Part shown: one piece after another, positions 21,075 to 32,386 of the stretch
Position numbering within the stretch: the stretch's first letter is position 1
Layout: every line of letters starts with the position of its first letter
NCBI GenBank assembly: GCA_008828725.1
Contig: MEHQ01001173.1
Location: 262,411 to 326,410, forward strand
Reading direction: 5' to 3'
Length of the DNA: 64,000 bases
DNA from: Saccharina japonica
Lineage: Eukaryota > Sar > Phaeophyceae > Laminariales > Laminariaceae
Notes under the pieces: model-generated
Told to the model about the DNA's origin: nothing
The model's database searches: none
The model's input: only the letters and a program-made list of their open reading frames with translations
Position numbers and translations under genes: made by a program

Positions 21075-22600
21075 GGGTCTCGGCGATTATACCATACGTG
21101 TATGCACTGCGGGTTTTGAGGTCATGCTAGCAATTTAGCACCGCCTACAACAGAACGGCGGGCATTCTTGGAAGGAGGCGTTCTGCGAATTTTTCAAGGG
21201 TGTGCAGAACGCGGCCGGTACCAGGTAGGCGGTACCTGAAACGTGAAGTCTCCAAGCTGATAATGTGATCCTCATACAAATTTATTGATTGTGCTTATGG
21301 TATACGAGTAAAGCTCCAGAGGCTGTTCTTGAGCAATGCAAAGGCTCACAACCAACCGAACCAAACACGCACACGATGATTTGTCTCCGGCTTTGATAGT
21401 GTTCCACAGCAGTGCAAGCGCCAACATAACGGGAGCTACTGAGGAATCCAACAAAGAAAAACGATGACGCTCTACAGTGGTTTTTCGTCCGAAACCAACG
21501 AATAACTACGTACTGCGTTTTCGGATTCGAAACAGTCGCCCCACGCCCCACTAGTCCACTAGCGAAAGGGACAATAGTCGTCCACTGCCATCCACCAAAT
21601 TATCCCTAGGACAAGGACCTCGACATATGACGAAAACAAATTGCAATTTTTAAGAAACTTCTCCTGCCGCAAGGGAAAGGTCCAGCTTCCCATGGAGAGT
21701 CTAAACGACAGCAGCAGCAACAGCAGCAACAGAAGCCCCTCAACATTGACGAGGCACTTTCTTGCCCGTCACGAAACATTTCCAGTTAGTCCTTCGCGCA
21801 ATATCTGTCATGGAAACAGCGAGCACGGGAGGGACACGGCTGCTGTTGGCTCCGCTGTGCTGCGTATGATATGTATGATATCACGTAGTCGAAAATGAGC
21901 ATACCGTGGCCGGTAATAGTCAAATCCGCATAAAGCTGGCACGCGAAATTCTGCTGCCATTGTATGTACTATTATACGTGCTGGACGTGGCGGTTATCCA
22001 CTGCTGCTAAAGAGCTACGTGGATATTTGTTTATGTGTAGTTTTGTCTCGTCCTTTTAGCCCTTGGCTGTATCTGAGCTACTTTACTCCTTGCCTTTCAA
22101 TAGTTGCATTACACGGTCTCAAAGCAAGGATCTCCCCCTTTCCTCCGTGCTGCGGTAAGAACGCACTCGACATAACTTTGTAAGGCAGTGGACAGCACGA
22201 GCGTTAAATAAACTGAAGCAAAACCCGAACTCGTGAGTCGTACTCGAATTGGCTCACGCGACAAAAAATATCTCGTATCATACGTACGTATTGACAGTGG
22301 TACCCCTATGTGGAACTTATCGTCCATGTCTAGCACAAATGACGTTCTGACGTAGATAGCGCCATTCCTAGAGTTTTCACAGACCCGTCTGATCCCGACA
22401 GCAACCAGGCACTTCAATAGAACTAGGAACACGTTTTGTTCGATTTCGGCCCCGTTGATCCCTGAGACAAGTCGGGGATGGCGTTGGTGTTAGTGTTTGG
22501 GCTGGGTCTGAAAAACAAAAAACTTCGAGTTATCCTCCTTTTCCACGCCAACCATAGTTTTCGACAAAGTGGCGAAAAACACCCTCCCCGAACGAGACGA
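21075..22600. other. Apparently unique sequence downstream of the ankyrin gene
   Basis: No repeat relation or family-like frame seen. A CAG-rich stretch at 21710-21735 sits in an 85-codon plus frame without other support. 22490-22600 may include a small last exon of the ankyrin gene (see that entry). Confidence 0.35.
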
Positions 22601-22649
22601 CTCTGACAAAACAAAACGCGAACTAAAAAAAGCACAGGCACGATAGCGC

Positions 22650-23924
22650 TTACCTGCCGACGAGCCTCACAAACAAATTTCCACCATTTTTATCCTTCGA
22701 CCGGAAGGTTCGCACACCAAACACGGAGGGGGTCCTCAAAGCTGGCGGAGTCGAGAGGGCTGTAGCAGCAGCAGCAGTAGCAGTGTCACCATCATCGCTA
22801 CCATCGGCATCCGCTTCGTCGTCATCACAGGGCCACGCCCACGATCGAGCTCGGTACGCTGGACCGCGCTGCAGCATCCGGCGAATGGCGACATCCTCCC
22901 CCCGATCCATCTGAACCCTCTCACTCTGACTGAGATCGAAATCTAGCCCGATGACGTCTTGAGGGATACGCCCATTCGAGTCACGTTCCGCCTCGTCCGC
23001 CCCCGCCTCGAGGAGAACGCTTACCGCGGCGGGGAGTCGGTAGGAAGCACCATAGTGAAGCATGCGCCTGCCCTCGGACATGGCGTTGGCCCACTCCGGC
23101 CGCTTCTCGTCTCCGTCCGCCGTGAGCAGCAGTCGGAGGATTCTAGTCTGGCAGGCGCGGACGGCCGTGCGTATCGCCATGGTCAATGCCTCCTTCCCTC
23201 CAACCGCCCGTATCCCTCCTTCGTTGATCATAACGCGCACCACGCCCACGAAGCCTTCGCGTACGGCCGCTCCGAGCGGGCACGAACCGCAGTCACCAAA
23301 GCGCAGCAGCTGCAGCGGCTGCATCGCTCCCAGCGACAGCATCTTGGACACCATTCTCTCTTGGCCGCAAACGCACGCAAAGAAGAGCGGCGTTTTGCGT
23401 TCAACACAGCAGTTCAGAATTGCGGGGGCTCTGGAGCACATCATGTCGACCACGTCTACGCGGCCCTTTCGGGCCAGCATGTGCAGAGGGATAAATCCAT
23501 GTTTTTCTGCCAAGGCCGGGTCGGCGCCCGCCTCGAGCAGCAGCCCCACCACTTCCACGCACTCGCACCGGCTTTGCGAAGTTGCCCAGAGTGGGGTGCA
23601 GCCTGCGTCGTCTGTGGCGTTGGGATCGGCGCGGGACCGATTCAGTAGCATGCGAACGACTTCAACGTTCCCACCCCTGGCCGCAATGTGTAGAGCCCGT
23701 TCACCATCGAATATAGTGACAGGCTTGTCGGGATCTGCCCCCTGCTCCAGTAAAAACTCGACCATTCCGGCATTATTGCCTATGGTGGCAACCACGATGG
23801 GCGGGTAGGGTCCCCCTGCGGACCCATTCACGTCCGCTCCAGCCTCAAGAGCGGCCTTCACTGCCCCTTTGTTCTCAAGCTTGACGGCAGTTAGTAGCGG
23901 TATGACATTCTCGATAGAAAGCAT
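22650..23924 (-). CDS. Ankyrin-repeat protein, 424 residues
   Basis: The only long convincing gene. I start it at the ATG at 23924; the open frame extends 24 codons upstream but has no ATG there. Ankyrin units follow one another from the N-terminus: LLTAVKLENKGAVKAALEAG, then VVATIGNNAGMVEFLLEQGA, ALHIAARGGNVEVVRMLL, TPLWATSQ...VGLLLEAGAD, and PLHMLARKGRVDVVDMM. Weaker units continue to about residue 320. An acidic, Ala-rich linker (DDDEADADGSDDGD) precedes a basic C-terminus ending GGNLFVRLVGR. Ankyrin repeats bind proteins. The partner is unknown, and no signal peptide or membrane segment is seen, so it is probably intracellular. The stop codon overlaps CAG|GTAAGC, a strong splice donor. 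A 51-base intron (22603-22653) would lead to about 22 more codons, so the true C-terminus is uncertain. A decayed paralogue lies at 128-1312. Confidence 0.85.
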   Translation of the reverse strand: MLSIENVIPLLTAVKLENKGAVKAALEAGADVNGSAGGPYPPIVVATIGNNAGMVEFLLEQGADPDKPVTIFDGERALHIAARGGNVEVVRMLLNRSRADPNATDDAGCTPLWATSQSRCECVEVVGLLLEAGADPALAEKHGFIPLHMLARKGRVDVVDMMCSRAPAILNCCVERKTPLFFACVCGQERMVSKMLSLGAMQPLQLLRFGDCGSCPLGAAVREGFVGVVRVMINEGGIRAVGGKEALTMAIRTAVRACQTRILRLLLTADGDEKRPEWANAMSEGRRMLHYGASYRLPAAVSVLLEAGADEAERDSNGRIPQDVIGLDFDLSQSERVQMDRGEDVAIRRMLQRGPAYRARSWAWPCDDDEADADGSDDGDTATAAAATALSTPPALRTPSVFGVRTFRSKDKNGGNLFVRLVGR

Positions 23925-23999
23925 ACCACTACCTACCAGTACGCCTAAGAATACGGGGAAGGAAGGAGGGTGGAGGGTGGAGGGGAGGCACAACAAACA

Positions 24000-25164
24000 G
24001 CGGCAACCCTAAGTAGTAGCAGTTACAAATCGCTTCGCTTAGCGGGCAGCTTCCGCCCACTAAGCTCGCTCGATGAGGAGTTTAAGAAAGTGTGCAGTGG
24101 GCAGAGTCCATGATCTGGCGCAAACTGACGACTTGCAAATGTCAAGCGCTCCATGCTCCAGAAACACAAACCGGACGCGCCAGCTGCTTTTGGTGAAGCT
24201 TATATCATCAACTAGCTGCTTGTTTGTACATTTGTTTTGTTTTCTGTCGCGCAAATTTCGGTTTCTTCGTTTGGAGAACACGGCGGTAGAGATGCTCGAT
24301 GACCTGCTTGCTTTCGGAAGTTTTACCTGGTTACGCTGTTGCAGGACATGTTGGCTCTCGGAGCTGTGTGTGTGAGCCGGAGAAGCTGGAGGTGCACAAA
24401 TAATTTTCGTATATATGTACGTGGGTATAAAAAAGTCCACATGAAAAACAAAAGTTGTAATATAAAAAGACAGAACTAAAACTTGGAACAGAATGGGGAC
24501 ACAAATCGGGAACAAAAAGAAAACCACATGAAAAAAACCCGGGGGGAACTAATAGATTTATGAAAAACAATATGGAAAATCAAGAAAGAGGCTTTCGAAA
24601 TACACACCCAAAAGGCTCGTCGACAATAAAAACGGGGAAGGATTTTTTTCGCGGAATCTCTTCAAGTCTCTGAGAGACCAGAAATGTGCCGAGGGAGCCC
24701 TTTCTGAAAAAATGACAAGAGTGTGTTTGTCTATGGCACCGAGTTATCAATACTTTAACTCATTTTTTGGGGTCCACACACGGAGGAACAGGAACAGCTT
24801 TTAACAGATGTGCCAAACTATAAGAGCAACGACAAATGCATCAACCACGAAAGCGAGATATGGAACAAGGGCAGCCAAATATGTCGCCAGAATCTCGTCC
24901 GCCACCTCTTTATTTTCGTCGTGAGACTCCTGGTCACGCCATGACCATACGACACGTCGCGTGGCTCCTGCCGCAGGCGAGCCCTGTGGGGTCTACGTTT
25001 TCTCCATCGCGTGCTTCAATTCCATATCATGCTTCCCTCCCGTGGGTCTCCACGCAAGTATCAGACCACGCCCAGCACCTATCACTGCACGCCCATCACA
25101 TTCCAAGTGGGTCGTTCGTTCCTCCCAAACGAGATTAGCACTCCTTCCGATTTAGCAGATTTTG
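24000..25164. other. Upstream region of the ankyrin gene; no gene seen
   Basis: 23940-23990 is a purine-rich GGA/GGGTGG tract just 5' of the ankyrin ATG, possibly leader. 24240-24560 is A/T-rich with short frames. No TATA box could be assigned. Confidence 0.35.
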
Positions 25165-25488
25165 GTTTCAAGTTTTTAGTTTTCCAACCCATCTACATAT
25201 TGTGTCTGCCCTCTTTCTCCAGACCCTTCCCCTTCGTGGGTCACATAGCGGGCTCTTCTACCCGCCCCCCGCACTACGGTGCGTGCCTTTGTTTCTTTCG
25301 AGAGAGGAGCTCAGCGTTTTACTCTCTCGTCGACTCGCGTCGAATTGTGCCTGAACACGCAAGGAGCTTTCTGCAATCCAGTTTTCGCACAATCAAAACA
25401 AATTCCCCCTCGGGGGCTCTCGAAATCGCGAAATCGGCCTTAGTAGTTACGAGGTTAACCCACTATGAATAGACCACCGGGGGCGCGT
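25165..25488 (-). mobile_element. tRNA-SINE, old diverged copy
   Basis: On the minus strand it reads CGCCCCCGGTGGTCTA at the head and GTCGACGAGAGAGTAAAACG in the body, and ends near the GTTGGAAAAC block. The B box is not preserved, so it is older than the 20757 copy. Confidence 0.6.
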
Positions 25489-25495
25489 GGAACGC

Positions 25496-25972
25496 ATGGA
25501 ATCTATTCGCTTCGATAACCAATCAGTAGTAAGTATTGGGGCGATTCGATTCCAATGGTTCCAACGCTTTTTGGACGGGGTTAAGGCCGCCGGTCGTAGC
25601 AGGGAAGTTATTTTAGCCCCGAGGCATGTTTCATATTTCGGAAGTCCTCCGGTTTTTAAGTCGATACTCGAGTTCCGGGGTTTCCCAAAGAAGATGGTTT
25701 TGGTGGCAGTCCTGAGCACGCGCGGTGGAACAGGAATCGCCCAGGTTTTTAGACGTACATCTCAAGCCACGTCAGCAACGAGTTCGCGTGGCATCGGAAT
25801 TGACTCCCCAGGTTGCAGGTGTGACCACGATGCGACACTGATGCGTTGCATCGTCACACCAGCCGACAAACCCTCCTACCGTCTTGTCCTTAGGAGCTGC
25901 AGGTCCCATCGAACGATGTTTGGGTATCACCAACAGTTTAAAGGGACTGGTTTCGGCTTTCTGACAAGATAA
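25496..25972 (+). CDS. Unknown protein, 158 residues, first of a tandem pair
   Basis: An ATG-started frame. The part from about HVSYFGSPPVFKS to CIVTPADKPSY aligns with the open frame at 26243-26503: both carry a (R/H)GIG...S..CR.D.D.T.M.CIVTPAD core with a conserved cysteine pair. I do not recognise the family and see no signal peptide. The next 90 bases also recur downstream of the second copy. Conservation of the reading frame between diverged copies argues mildly for coding, but the first 55 residues have no counterpart and there is no intron evidence. It could equally be a transposon fragment duplicated locally. Confidence 0.3.
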   Translation: MESIRFDNQSVVSIGAIRFQWFQRFLDGVKAAGRSREVILAPRHVSYFGSPPVFKSILEFRGFPKKMVLVAVLSTRGGTGIAQVFRRTSQATSATSSRGIGIDSPGCRCDHDATLMRCIVTPADKPSYRLVLRSCRSHRTMFGYHQQFKGTGFGFLTR

Positions 25973-26242
25973 TATTCTAACCACCACACAGATTCGACCT
26001 TTTCTGCCTGCTGACGAAGGGCTACTTCAGCGCAACACACCGGTTGGAGGGATCATAAATATGTAGCTTCAACGACATACCTGGTAGACGATGTCGATGT
26101 TTCTCGCGGGGCGTACCATATATCTGAGAAGACTACGATACTAGCTGGGAGCGAGAAACTGCTCAAAATATGGCGGTTGACCCGGAGGGCCTAAAAACAT
26201 AATGCATAGGGTCGGAGCAGGAAGAGTTTCAAGTGCCGATGC

Positions 26243-26503
26243 GTGTTTCAATTTTTCGGAATTTCCTCCGGTTTATATGTTGATAATCGAGATAGCGGTT
26301 TCCAAATAAAGAGGTCTTCGTTCACAGTCTCGTCCAAACTCGGTCAAACCAGCATTTTTAGACGTAGAAATGGAGCGATGTCAGGAGCGAGGTCACACGG
26401 CATCGGAGGAAACTCTGTATGTTGCAGGTATGATGGCGATATTACGCATATGTATTGTATCGTGACACCAGCCGACCGTTCCCCCTTAGTGGTTTGTCTC
26501 TAG
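26243..26503 (+). pseudogene. Second copy of the unknown tandem frame, no ATG
   Basis: The open frame reads FQFFGISSGLYVD... to CIVTPADRSPLVVCL and parallels residues in 25496-25972 at an offset near 585 bp. There is no ATG at its start, so it is either an internal exon or a decayed copy. Nucleotide similarity with the first copy continues past the stop (CTTTCTG-CAA and GATTCGACC blocks near 26570 and 26615), which shows the duplicated unit is larger than the frame. Function unknown. Confidence 0.3.
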
Positions 26504-26699
26504 GATCTGCTGGTCTCTCGAACGGTGCGTCGGAGTCAGACCTCTGTTTCGTTGCTTTGTTTCAGCTTTCTGGCAACAAGGAACACGAACCACACACACC
26601 AAAACACCGATTCGACCCTTCCTGCGTGCCGACGGCGGGCGACTCGAGCGCAGCACTCCTCTCACACACCACGTAGAAACACAGACAGGTAAAGGTGTG

Positions 26700-27757
26700 A
26701 TACAAAAGGGGGTCGCACGCTTTGGTATAACTACTTCCGACGGACGTGCTCCTCAACTGGTGAATTGCCCAATATTGGTCGGACACCATTTATTTATACT
26801 TTACGATGTTGTCTTTGCATACCTAGCCGATGGTAGTCTTTCGTCGTGTTGTGCTTTGATTTATTCTCAAAATCAGCTTTTCCGGTGAATAATAGAGCTC
26901 TTACTACAGTCAAGTGCTTATCATAACGTCAGAAAATTGCAGCCCTCCCCTACCGTACCAACGCGTCAGGGCGGTGCCCTTCCTAGAGAATTTTGGCGCC
27001 TGTTGTGGCTTGCGGACAAGCCATCCGTGGCAAGCTTGTGCCTGGTATTTCTGATGGGGCTCACATTTTTGCACTGCAAAGCAATCATCCTCGAGCCACA
27101 CCGCTCTAGCTCACTAGCCGCTAGGGGGATGGTCCCGCACGTCGCATGGAGTGCGAGGTTCCGTTGCGCGTATGTTGACACCTTGGAGACCGTTTTTTGC
27201 TTAAGGAATCACCAAACCACCCTATCCTTACCAAAACAAAACGAGTTCCCATTGCAAAACCTATGAAAGATATGTAGCGGGAATCGAGGCTCTTTTGGGC
27301 TACTCTACAGCGACCATTGCGATCAACGAGGGGATTCGGACTACGACATCCGAACCGCAGCGTTAAGGATCGCAACGATTGAAGAGAGCCCAGAAAAATA
27401 CGAAACTGTAGTACGAGCAAACGCGAGTGTCTAACTATAAGGGCGACAAAACATAGGGACTCCTTTCGAGAAGGCGCAAGCTTTGTTTTAATTGATTGCA
27501 CAGCGTTGTTTTTTTTACGCGGCACAACCTCACATGTACTTCCCGTTTCCCACATCATCAGTTTCCCCGAAAGGTAAAACTTTGTGCTTTTGGGAGCGTG
27601 TTGCTGCTGTGGGTGCTGTGGCCGTCACACCTCTCCCGCGGCCGCCGTGCTTCAGATTCGACTGGGCGCAAGCGCCCTGCTCTCTCTGTCTCGGCGAGGC
27701 CCCTCACTCAGCGTCTGCAGGAGACGCCGCGCCGAGCCTAGCGAGGCTCGTTTAACG
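26700..27757. other. No accepted gene
   Basis: Overlapping frames of about 110 codons (plus, 26937-27266) and 145 codons (minus, 27121-27558) have no family resemblance and no second copy. Confidence 0.3.
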
Positions 27758-28147
27758 ATGTTTCCGGCGAACAACTTTTCAAGAAAATTAAAGTCGTATG
27801 CAGTGGTCTTCTCTTCTCGTCCACTCTCGCTGGCTTGTTTCGAATATCCAACTCTACCGACGAGCGCCGTTGCATCCTCGTCGCCCATGTCCGACGGGCA
27901 GGCTTTTGCCTCGCGTCTACATGACAGTGCCTATTCTGTGCTGTGGGGAGAGCAGCGAGAGAGTGGCGAAGAACTCCCTACTCTCTACTACTCAGGCCTG
28001 TTTTTTTGCGATGCAGATCACAAAAATAAACTTCTTATATACCGACCTCGTTCACATGCATGTGTATTTCCTGCTGTGTTCATAAGCGCACTATTCTACA
28101 CACGAGTATACTCGTACTGCTCTTTTCTTTTATGCAGGCAGGCATAA
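27758..28147 (+). CDS. Unknown 129-residue frame, doubtful
   Basis: An ATG-started frame beginning MFPANNFSRKLKSYAVVFSS, in a stretch (27590-27960) with more G+C than its surroundings. The C-terminal 45 residues overlap a diverged direct repeat (28050-28290) and are aromatic and Cys rich, which looks non-coding. I recognise no domain. If a real exon exists here it is likely the first 70 or so codons only. There is no splice or homology support, so this is a candidate and not a call. Confidence 0.18.
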   Translation: MFPANNFSRKLKSYAVVFSSRPLSLACFEYPTLPTSAVASSSPMSDGQAFASRLHDSAYSVLWGEQRESGEELPTLYYSGLFFCDADHKNKLLIYRPRSHACVFPAVFISALFYTRVYSYCSFLLCRQA

Positions 28148-28290
28148 GTAAAAGTCCTTCCAGATGTAGGTGTTGTACGTGTTTACTTCCTGCTGGGTTT
28201 GTGCGCACTGCTTTATCTGTACGTAGGAGGGGTATTGCTCTTTTCTTCGTGCAGGCAGAAATAAGTGGACGCGCTTCCAGGTGTAGATTT
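28050..28290 (+). repeat. Two diverged direct repeats of about 119 bp
   Basis: TTCCTGCTG at 28068 and 28187 begins two parallel segments that share GCGCACT, TGCTCTTTTCTT, TGCAGGCAG, ATAAGT and CTTCCAG-TGTAG. Confidence 0.7.
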
Positions 28291-28324
28291 GATTGCGGAT
28301 TTATATATATATATACCTGGTATG

Positions 28325-28567
28325 TGTGTGTTGTGTGTTGTCTTCACATTAAACCCGTTCTTTCTACCGAACCACATCAGTACACCCAGTGTGTTGCCTG
28401 ATTCCTAATCCTAGAGAGATACAAATTATGTGGCCACAGACTGTGAAACAGAGAAAAACCAAAACAAAATAAACGCAAATTAATGGGCAAGGCAAGTGAG
28501 ATGCTAACGTACCGGGTACGAGAACACAACGACACAAGCCGAACCGAAAAATAAGAAAATAAACATA
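28325..28567 (+). repeat. Dispersed repeat (copy 2 of 2905-3130)
   Basis: Follows a GTGTGTTGTGTGTTG stretch and parallels 2905-3130 throughout, with one short extra block (TTAATGGGCAAGGC). It ends in an AT dinucleotide run near 28568. Confidence 0.75.
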
Positions 28568-29744
28568 TATATATATAGTCAATTGTGCAAGGTATGCAGT
28601 ACATGTAGATGCTGTCCTTCTGTTCCGCCCTCCCCCCTTCTGCTCCCGCCGTTATTCGCGGTGGTCACGAATTCTCCTGTATTGACGACACGAACCAGAG
28701 CTCTTCTGGGCCGAGGCTGGACATAGACTCCTGGTTTCCTACGAATGTTTTCCACACTGGTAAGCACTTAATCCATCCAAGCCTCTCTTGTGACCACGTA
28801 CCGGTATGCATTATAGCGATGAGACGATATCAAGTACTGCCGTACCGCCCGCCGTCTACCAACGCGCATAAGTTGACGACAGTTACAAATACCCTGCTGC
28901 GCGAATTACTAGCGACAGCTTTGCTACTGTTATGGTATTGCCTTGATTGGCCGGGGAAGGCTTTTTACAAAAATCGAGCGTGTGTGCACCAGAAAAACAA
29001 GAGATGATCCTCGACGCCAAGTTGACGCTTCTTAAAAGCGGGCGCCTTCTTTACTCCGACTGATCCTCACAAATAATATTTCGACCCATTCCGAACTCTT
29101 GACCGTTCATGTACAAGACCTGTCAATCGGGGATGGGTTTAGCGGTGCACAAAGGTGCACAAATGCTCCCAATATACAGTACGGGAGTACAGTAGTAAAG
29201 CGTTTCGGGGGGAAATACTGGAAAGTACGTCAAGTAATGGCAGTATTTTGGCATTATGTACTGTGGATATCGCGAGAATTCGTATCTCGCAGTATTGTGG
29301 ATTGTGGGCCTCTCTTCTACAGATTCTGCGTTACTCACAGTACTCGCAGCTCGAAATATGCTCGATGCCCTAGACGAACTCGAAGCATACAATGTACTGC
29401 GAGCCAAGTATGTACACTGCTGTGTGCACGCAATTGCGATTGCTCGAGTGAAACTCGAAGAGAAAACCCCGACGATGCCGGCGTGATTTGACCATGACAC
29501 CCGCAATGCACAGCCGCGATGGGCATTTTGACTTGCTCTTGATGGCCACTTGTGTTCGCTTTAGCCTCAAAAGCGGCCTTCTCTGCATCAACACATACAA
29601 CACAGGAAGGCAGGCCATGCCACGACAAAACACGAGCCTCAGAAGACATACCTGGTGTACTACCGGCGAAGCACAGCAGCCCTTCGGTGGTCCACAGACC
29701 ACAGACTGGCGAGCGGGAATACCTTGATGGATACTTCGTATACC
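28568..29744. other. No accepted gene; one small dispersed repeat
   Basis: 28855-28915 (GTTGACGACAGTTACAAATA and CTGCTGCGCGA) recurs at 38325-38385 and, inverted, near 45130-45175. The minus frame at 29335-29874 is Cys/Val/Ala-rich at its start but has no recognisable domain. Confidence 0.4.
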
Positions 29745-29957
29745 AAGCTGTGCAACAGTGACAGACAGCAACAGCGGCAATAGCAGCAGCAGCAAAAACC
29801 AGACAGAGCAAGATCAGCCGACAGCAGACGCTGGACACACAACAACTGCTCTCGGGCACTCCCGCCTCCCGCAATCCCGCTTCCCGCCGCCAGAAAAATC
29901 CATCATGAACAATTTCGAACTCCCGGAGTCAAAATTCAAAATTCAAAATTCAACATA
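29745..29957 (+). repeat. Dispersed repeat with AAAATTC tail (copy 2)
   Basis: Partner of 1440-1690. It ends in three tandem AAAATTC-type units, as expected for a retroposed 3' end. Confidence 0.5.
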
Positions 29958-30924
29958 AAAATCAAAGGATACAGCAGTACTCGTACTTGTTGGTTGTTGT
30001 TGTTGTTGCTGTATTCATTGTTGACCTCATGCCACTACATAAAAATCCTTGGCCGCCATAACCTCGCACGTGGTGACTAAAAGGCAAATATAGAGGTCAA
30101 GGAGTCCACTGTACAGCAGTGCAGTACTACTACTGTATAGTACAGGTATATTCGTACTGCTGTAGTGCTGCACTGGTAGGCGGGAAGAAGGGAATCAAAA
30201 TCATGTTGGAATATGGACATCACCTCGACACGTATCATGGGTGATGTATTATGCCATAATGCATAAGTATTGGGTTGGAATCAGGCCTCGAGCCGTCGGC
30301 GTTGCTGGTGACTCTCATCCCCGATATCACCCTCCTCGAGCATCATGCTATTTATAGATACCCGTGGGACCCTCGTGCGAGCATCGTGCTACAGTAGATG
30401 CCCGTAGGAGGAAAATATACTGGACGCCGTTGACATAAATGGCTGTAACGTGCATCTACCAATGACACTTGAAAAAAATGGATTCCCAGCCAACAGCTCA
30501 GTTTCTCACTGGGTTCTCTACTGGGTGCGTGGTACTCTGTGTACCAATGTTGTCCCAACAATTCGCTTTCCTCCCGCATAAACTGGTTTCTGATTTCGCA
30601 ATCGGTTCGTGGTTTTTGTTGACAGCTCGGGTCATATAACAAAACAGTCCCGACTGCCCTGTGGCCGTACTTCAGTTATTCGCGAAAAGGGCTCGGTTGA
30701 GATATTTATTTGTAGACCAAACATCTTGGCGAATTCCAAGTTGTGTACGTCGAGAGGTACATAACTGGACAGCTTTTAGCCAACAATACTAGGTATGATC
30801 CGGCGCTGGCCAATCAGAGCGAGGGTCAGGATGCGTTTTCCCGAGTGCAACATGTAGCGTGCCTGTATCCCTGGTACGTACGGGCCATAAGGCATAGGTA
30901 TGCCTACCTTCGTCTTCGGCCCAT
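29958..30924. other. Palindrome-rich stretch; no gene
   Basis: 30110-30175 contains TACAGCAGT and ACTGCTGTA blocks around CTACTACTGTATAGTACAGG and could fold. Two GGGACCCTCGTGCGAGCATC-like segments lie at 30330-30410. No accepted gene. Confidence 0.4.
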
Positions 30925-32345
30925 CCCAGGGATTTGCCTTCGAGAGCGCGCTATGAATCACATGTCAGAGTTTCAGGCAAATATACGTGCCAGGAACTTA
31001 TACGCTGGGCCGCGAAGCCAAGATTATTGGTAGATCTTGGGACAAGCGGCTTGAAGGCCCCCTTGTGCAGGTGCTTTCGACTTTTTCACTGTTTTTTTTC
31101 TGAGTTTTACCGCCGTTCGCCGCAACGAGGACCGGGTGTGCCGGGTACAGGTACTTTCCGCACTTTCCAGGCCCACCACTTAATCAAAAGAGAGAGAGCC
31201 GACAGCTTCGCGAGTGGTGGACCCGTGAGCGAGCTGGAGGTGTTTAGATTGTTGTGTGATTGATACGGAAATAGTAGGAAGTATTGGCCGATTTCCAATC
31301 CCGCCGCATTGTATGAAAACATGGTTTTGCTCTGGCCTGCCAAGTACTGTGTTTTAGTGTAGGGTACGGCAGAAGAGCGGAAATAACACCGCTTCAGCTC
31401 ACGAAAAGCTAGGCGTCTGCGCGATGGTTGGCTGATGAACAGGATGCGCGTACGAAGGCCTAATTCGCCGGGGCTATATAACGATGTACTTACTCTCAGT
31501 CTCATAAGAAAACTGTTGTAATGTGTAGATCGTATCACCCTACCGGCGGCGTTTACGACATAGCTGACACCATGGAAAGGAAGAAAAATAGGAGATGCCC
31601 ACAGAAAATTCGTGAAAATATGGTGTTTTTTGTTTTACCCCTTTTTGGGTAAATAGTACCAAATTTTGGGGAGTTTTCCTAGTTATTTTGGGTTTGGTCA
31701 GAGTAGGTATTTTCAGGGCGGGAAAGTCGGGAAAGTCGAAGAGGATCTCAAAATACTACGAGCATGCCTACTACATGGCGTGAGAGCACCTGGTATTGAC
31801 TTCGAGCGACGACGGAGGACGATGTGCGTTTTTGCCTTAATACGACTATTTTCAGACCGACTGACGTTTTTCAGGACATTCGCCCATATGGTCCAATTCG
31901 CGAAGTTTTGTTTTTATTTTTTGGCGGGTTTCAATATAAAATACATGGCAAACCTCAATTAAACAACTTCGTCCGAGACCTTACGTGCCTGCGTAAACGT
32001 AAGGCACTTGACTTGTGGGACAGCGGAAGTAAGAGTCAGCTGTATACCAGACCAGCTCGAAGCGGTCCATCGAAAAGGCAGCGGGACCAGCATCAAGATA
32101 CATACTATTGTACCTACCAGGCAGGGTATACACGAAACTAAAAAAAAGAGGCGTCGGCGCGATTGACCTATTTATCAGCTCCACCGATTGCAAAACGCGC
32201 AGAGGCAGAGGAGCTGAGGGATACAAAATACGTTGGCATCGATCACTTCGGCCGTTGTATGGTGAGGAAACCCGACAACATGGAGGAAGTATGGCAGCGT
32301 GGACGCCGTGACTGAGACCCAAGGGCGGTGGCACCAGGAATACGA
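30925..32345 (+). repeat. Diverged dispersed repeat D (partner of 18008-18930)
   Basis: Parallels repeat C, but about 480 bp (31560-32040) have no counterpart there. That extra part contains a short hairpin (CTTACGTGCCTGCGTAAACGTAAGG type) near 31980-32008 and may be an insertion. Confidence 0.6.
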
Positions 32346-32386
32346 TTGTATACGCCTATTAAGGGCCATTCTTAGGGCCCGTATTA

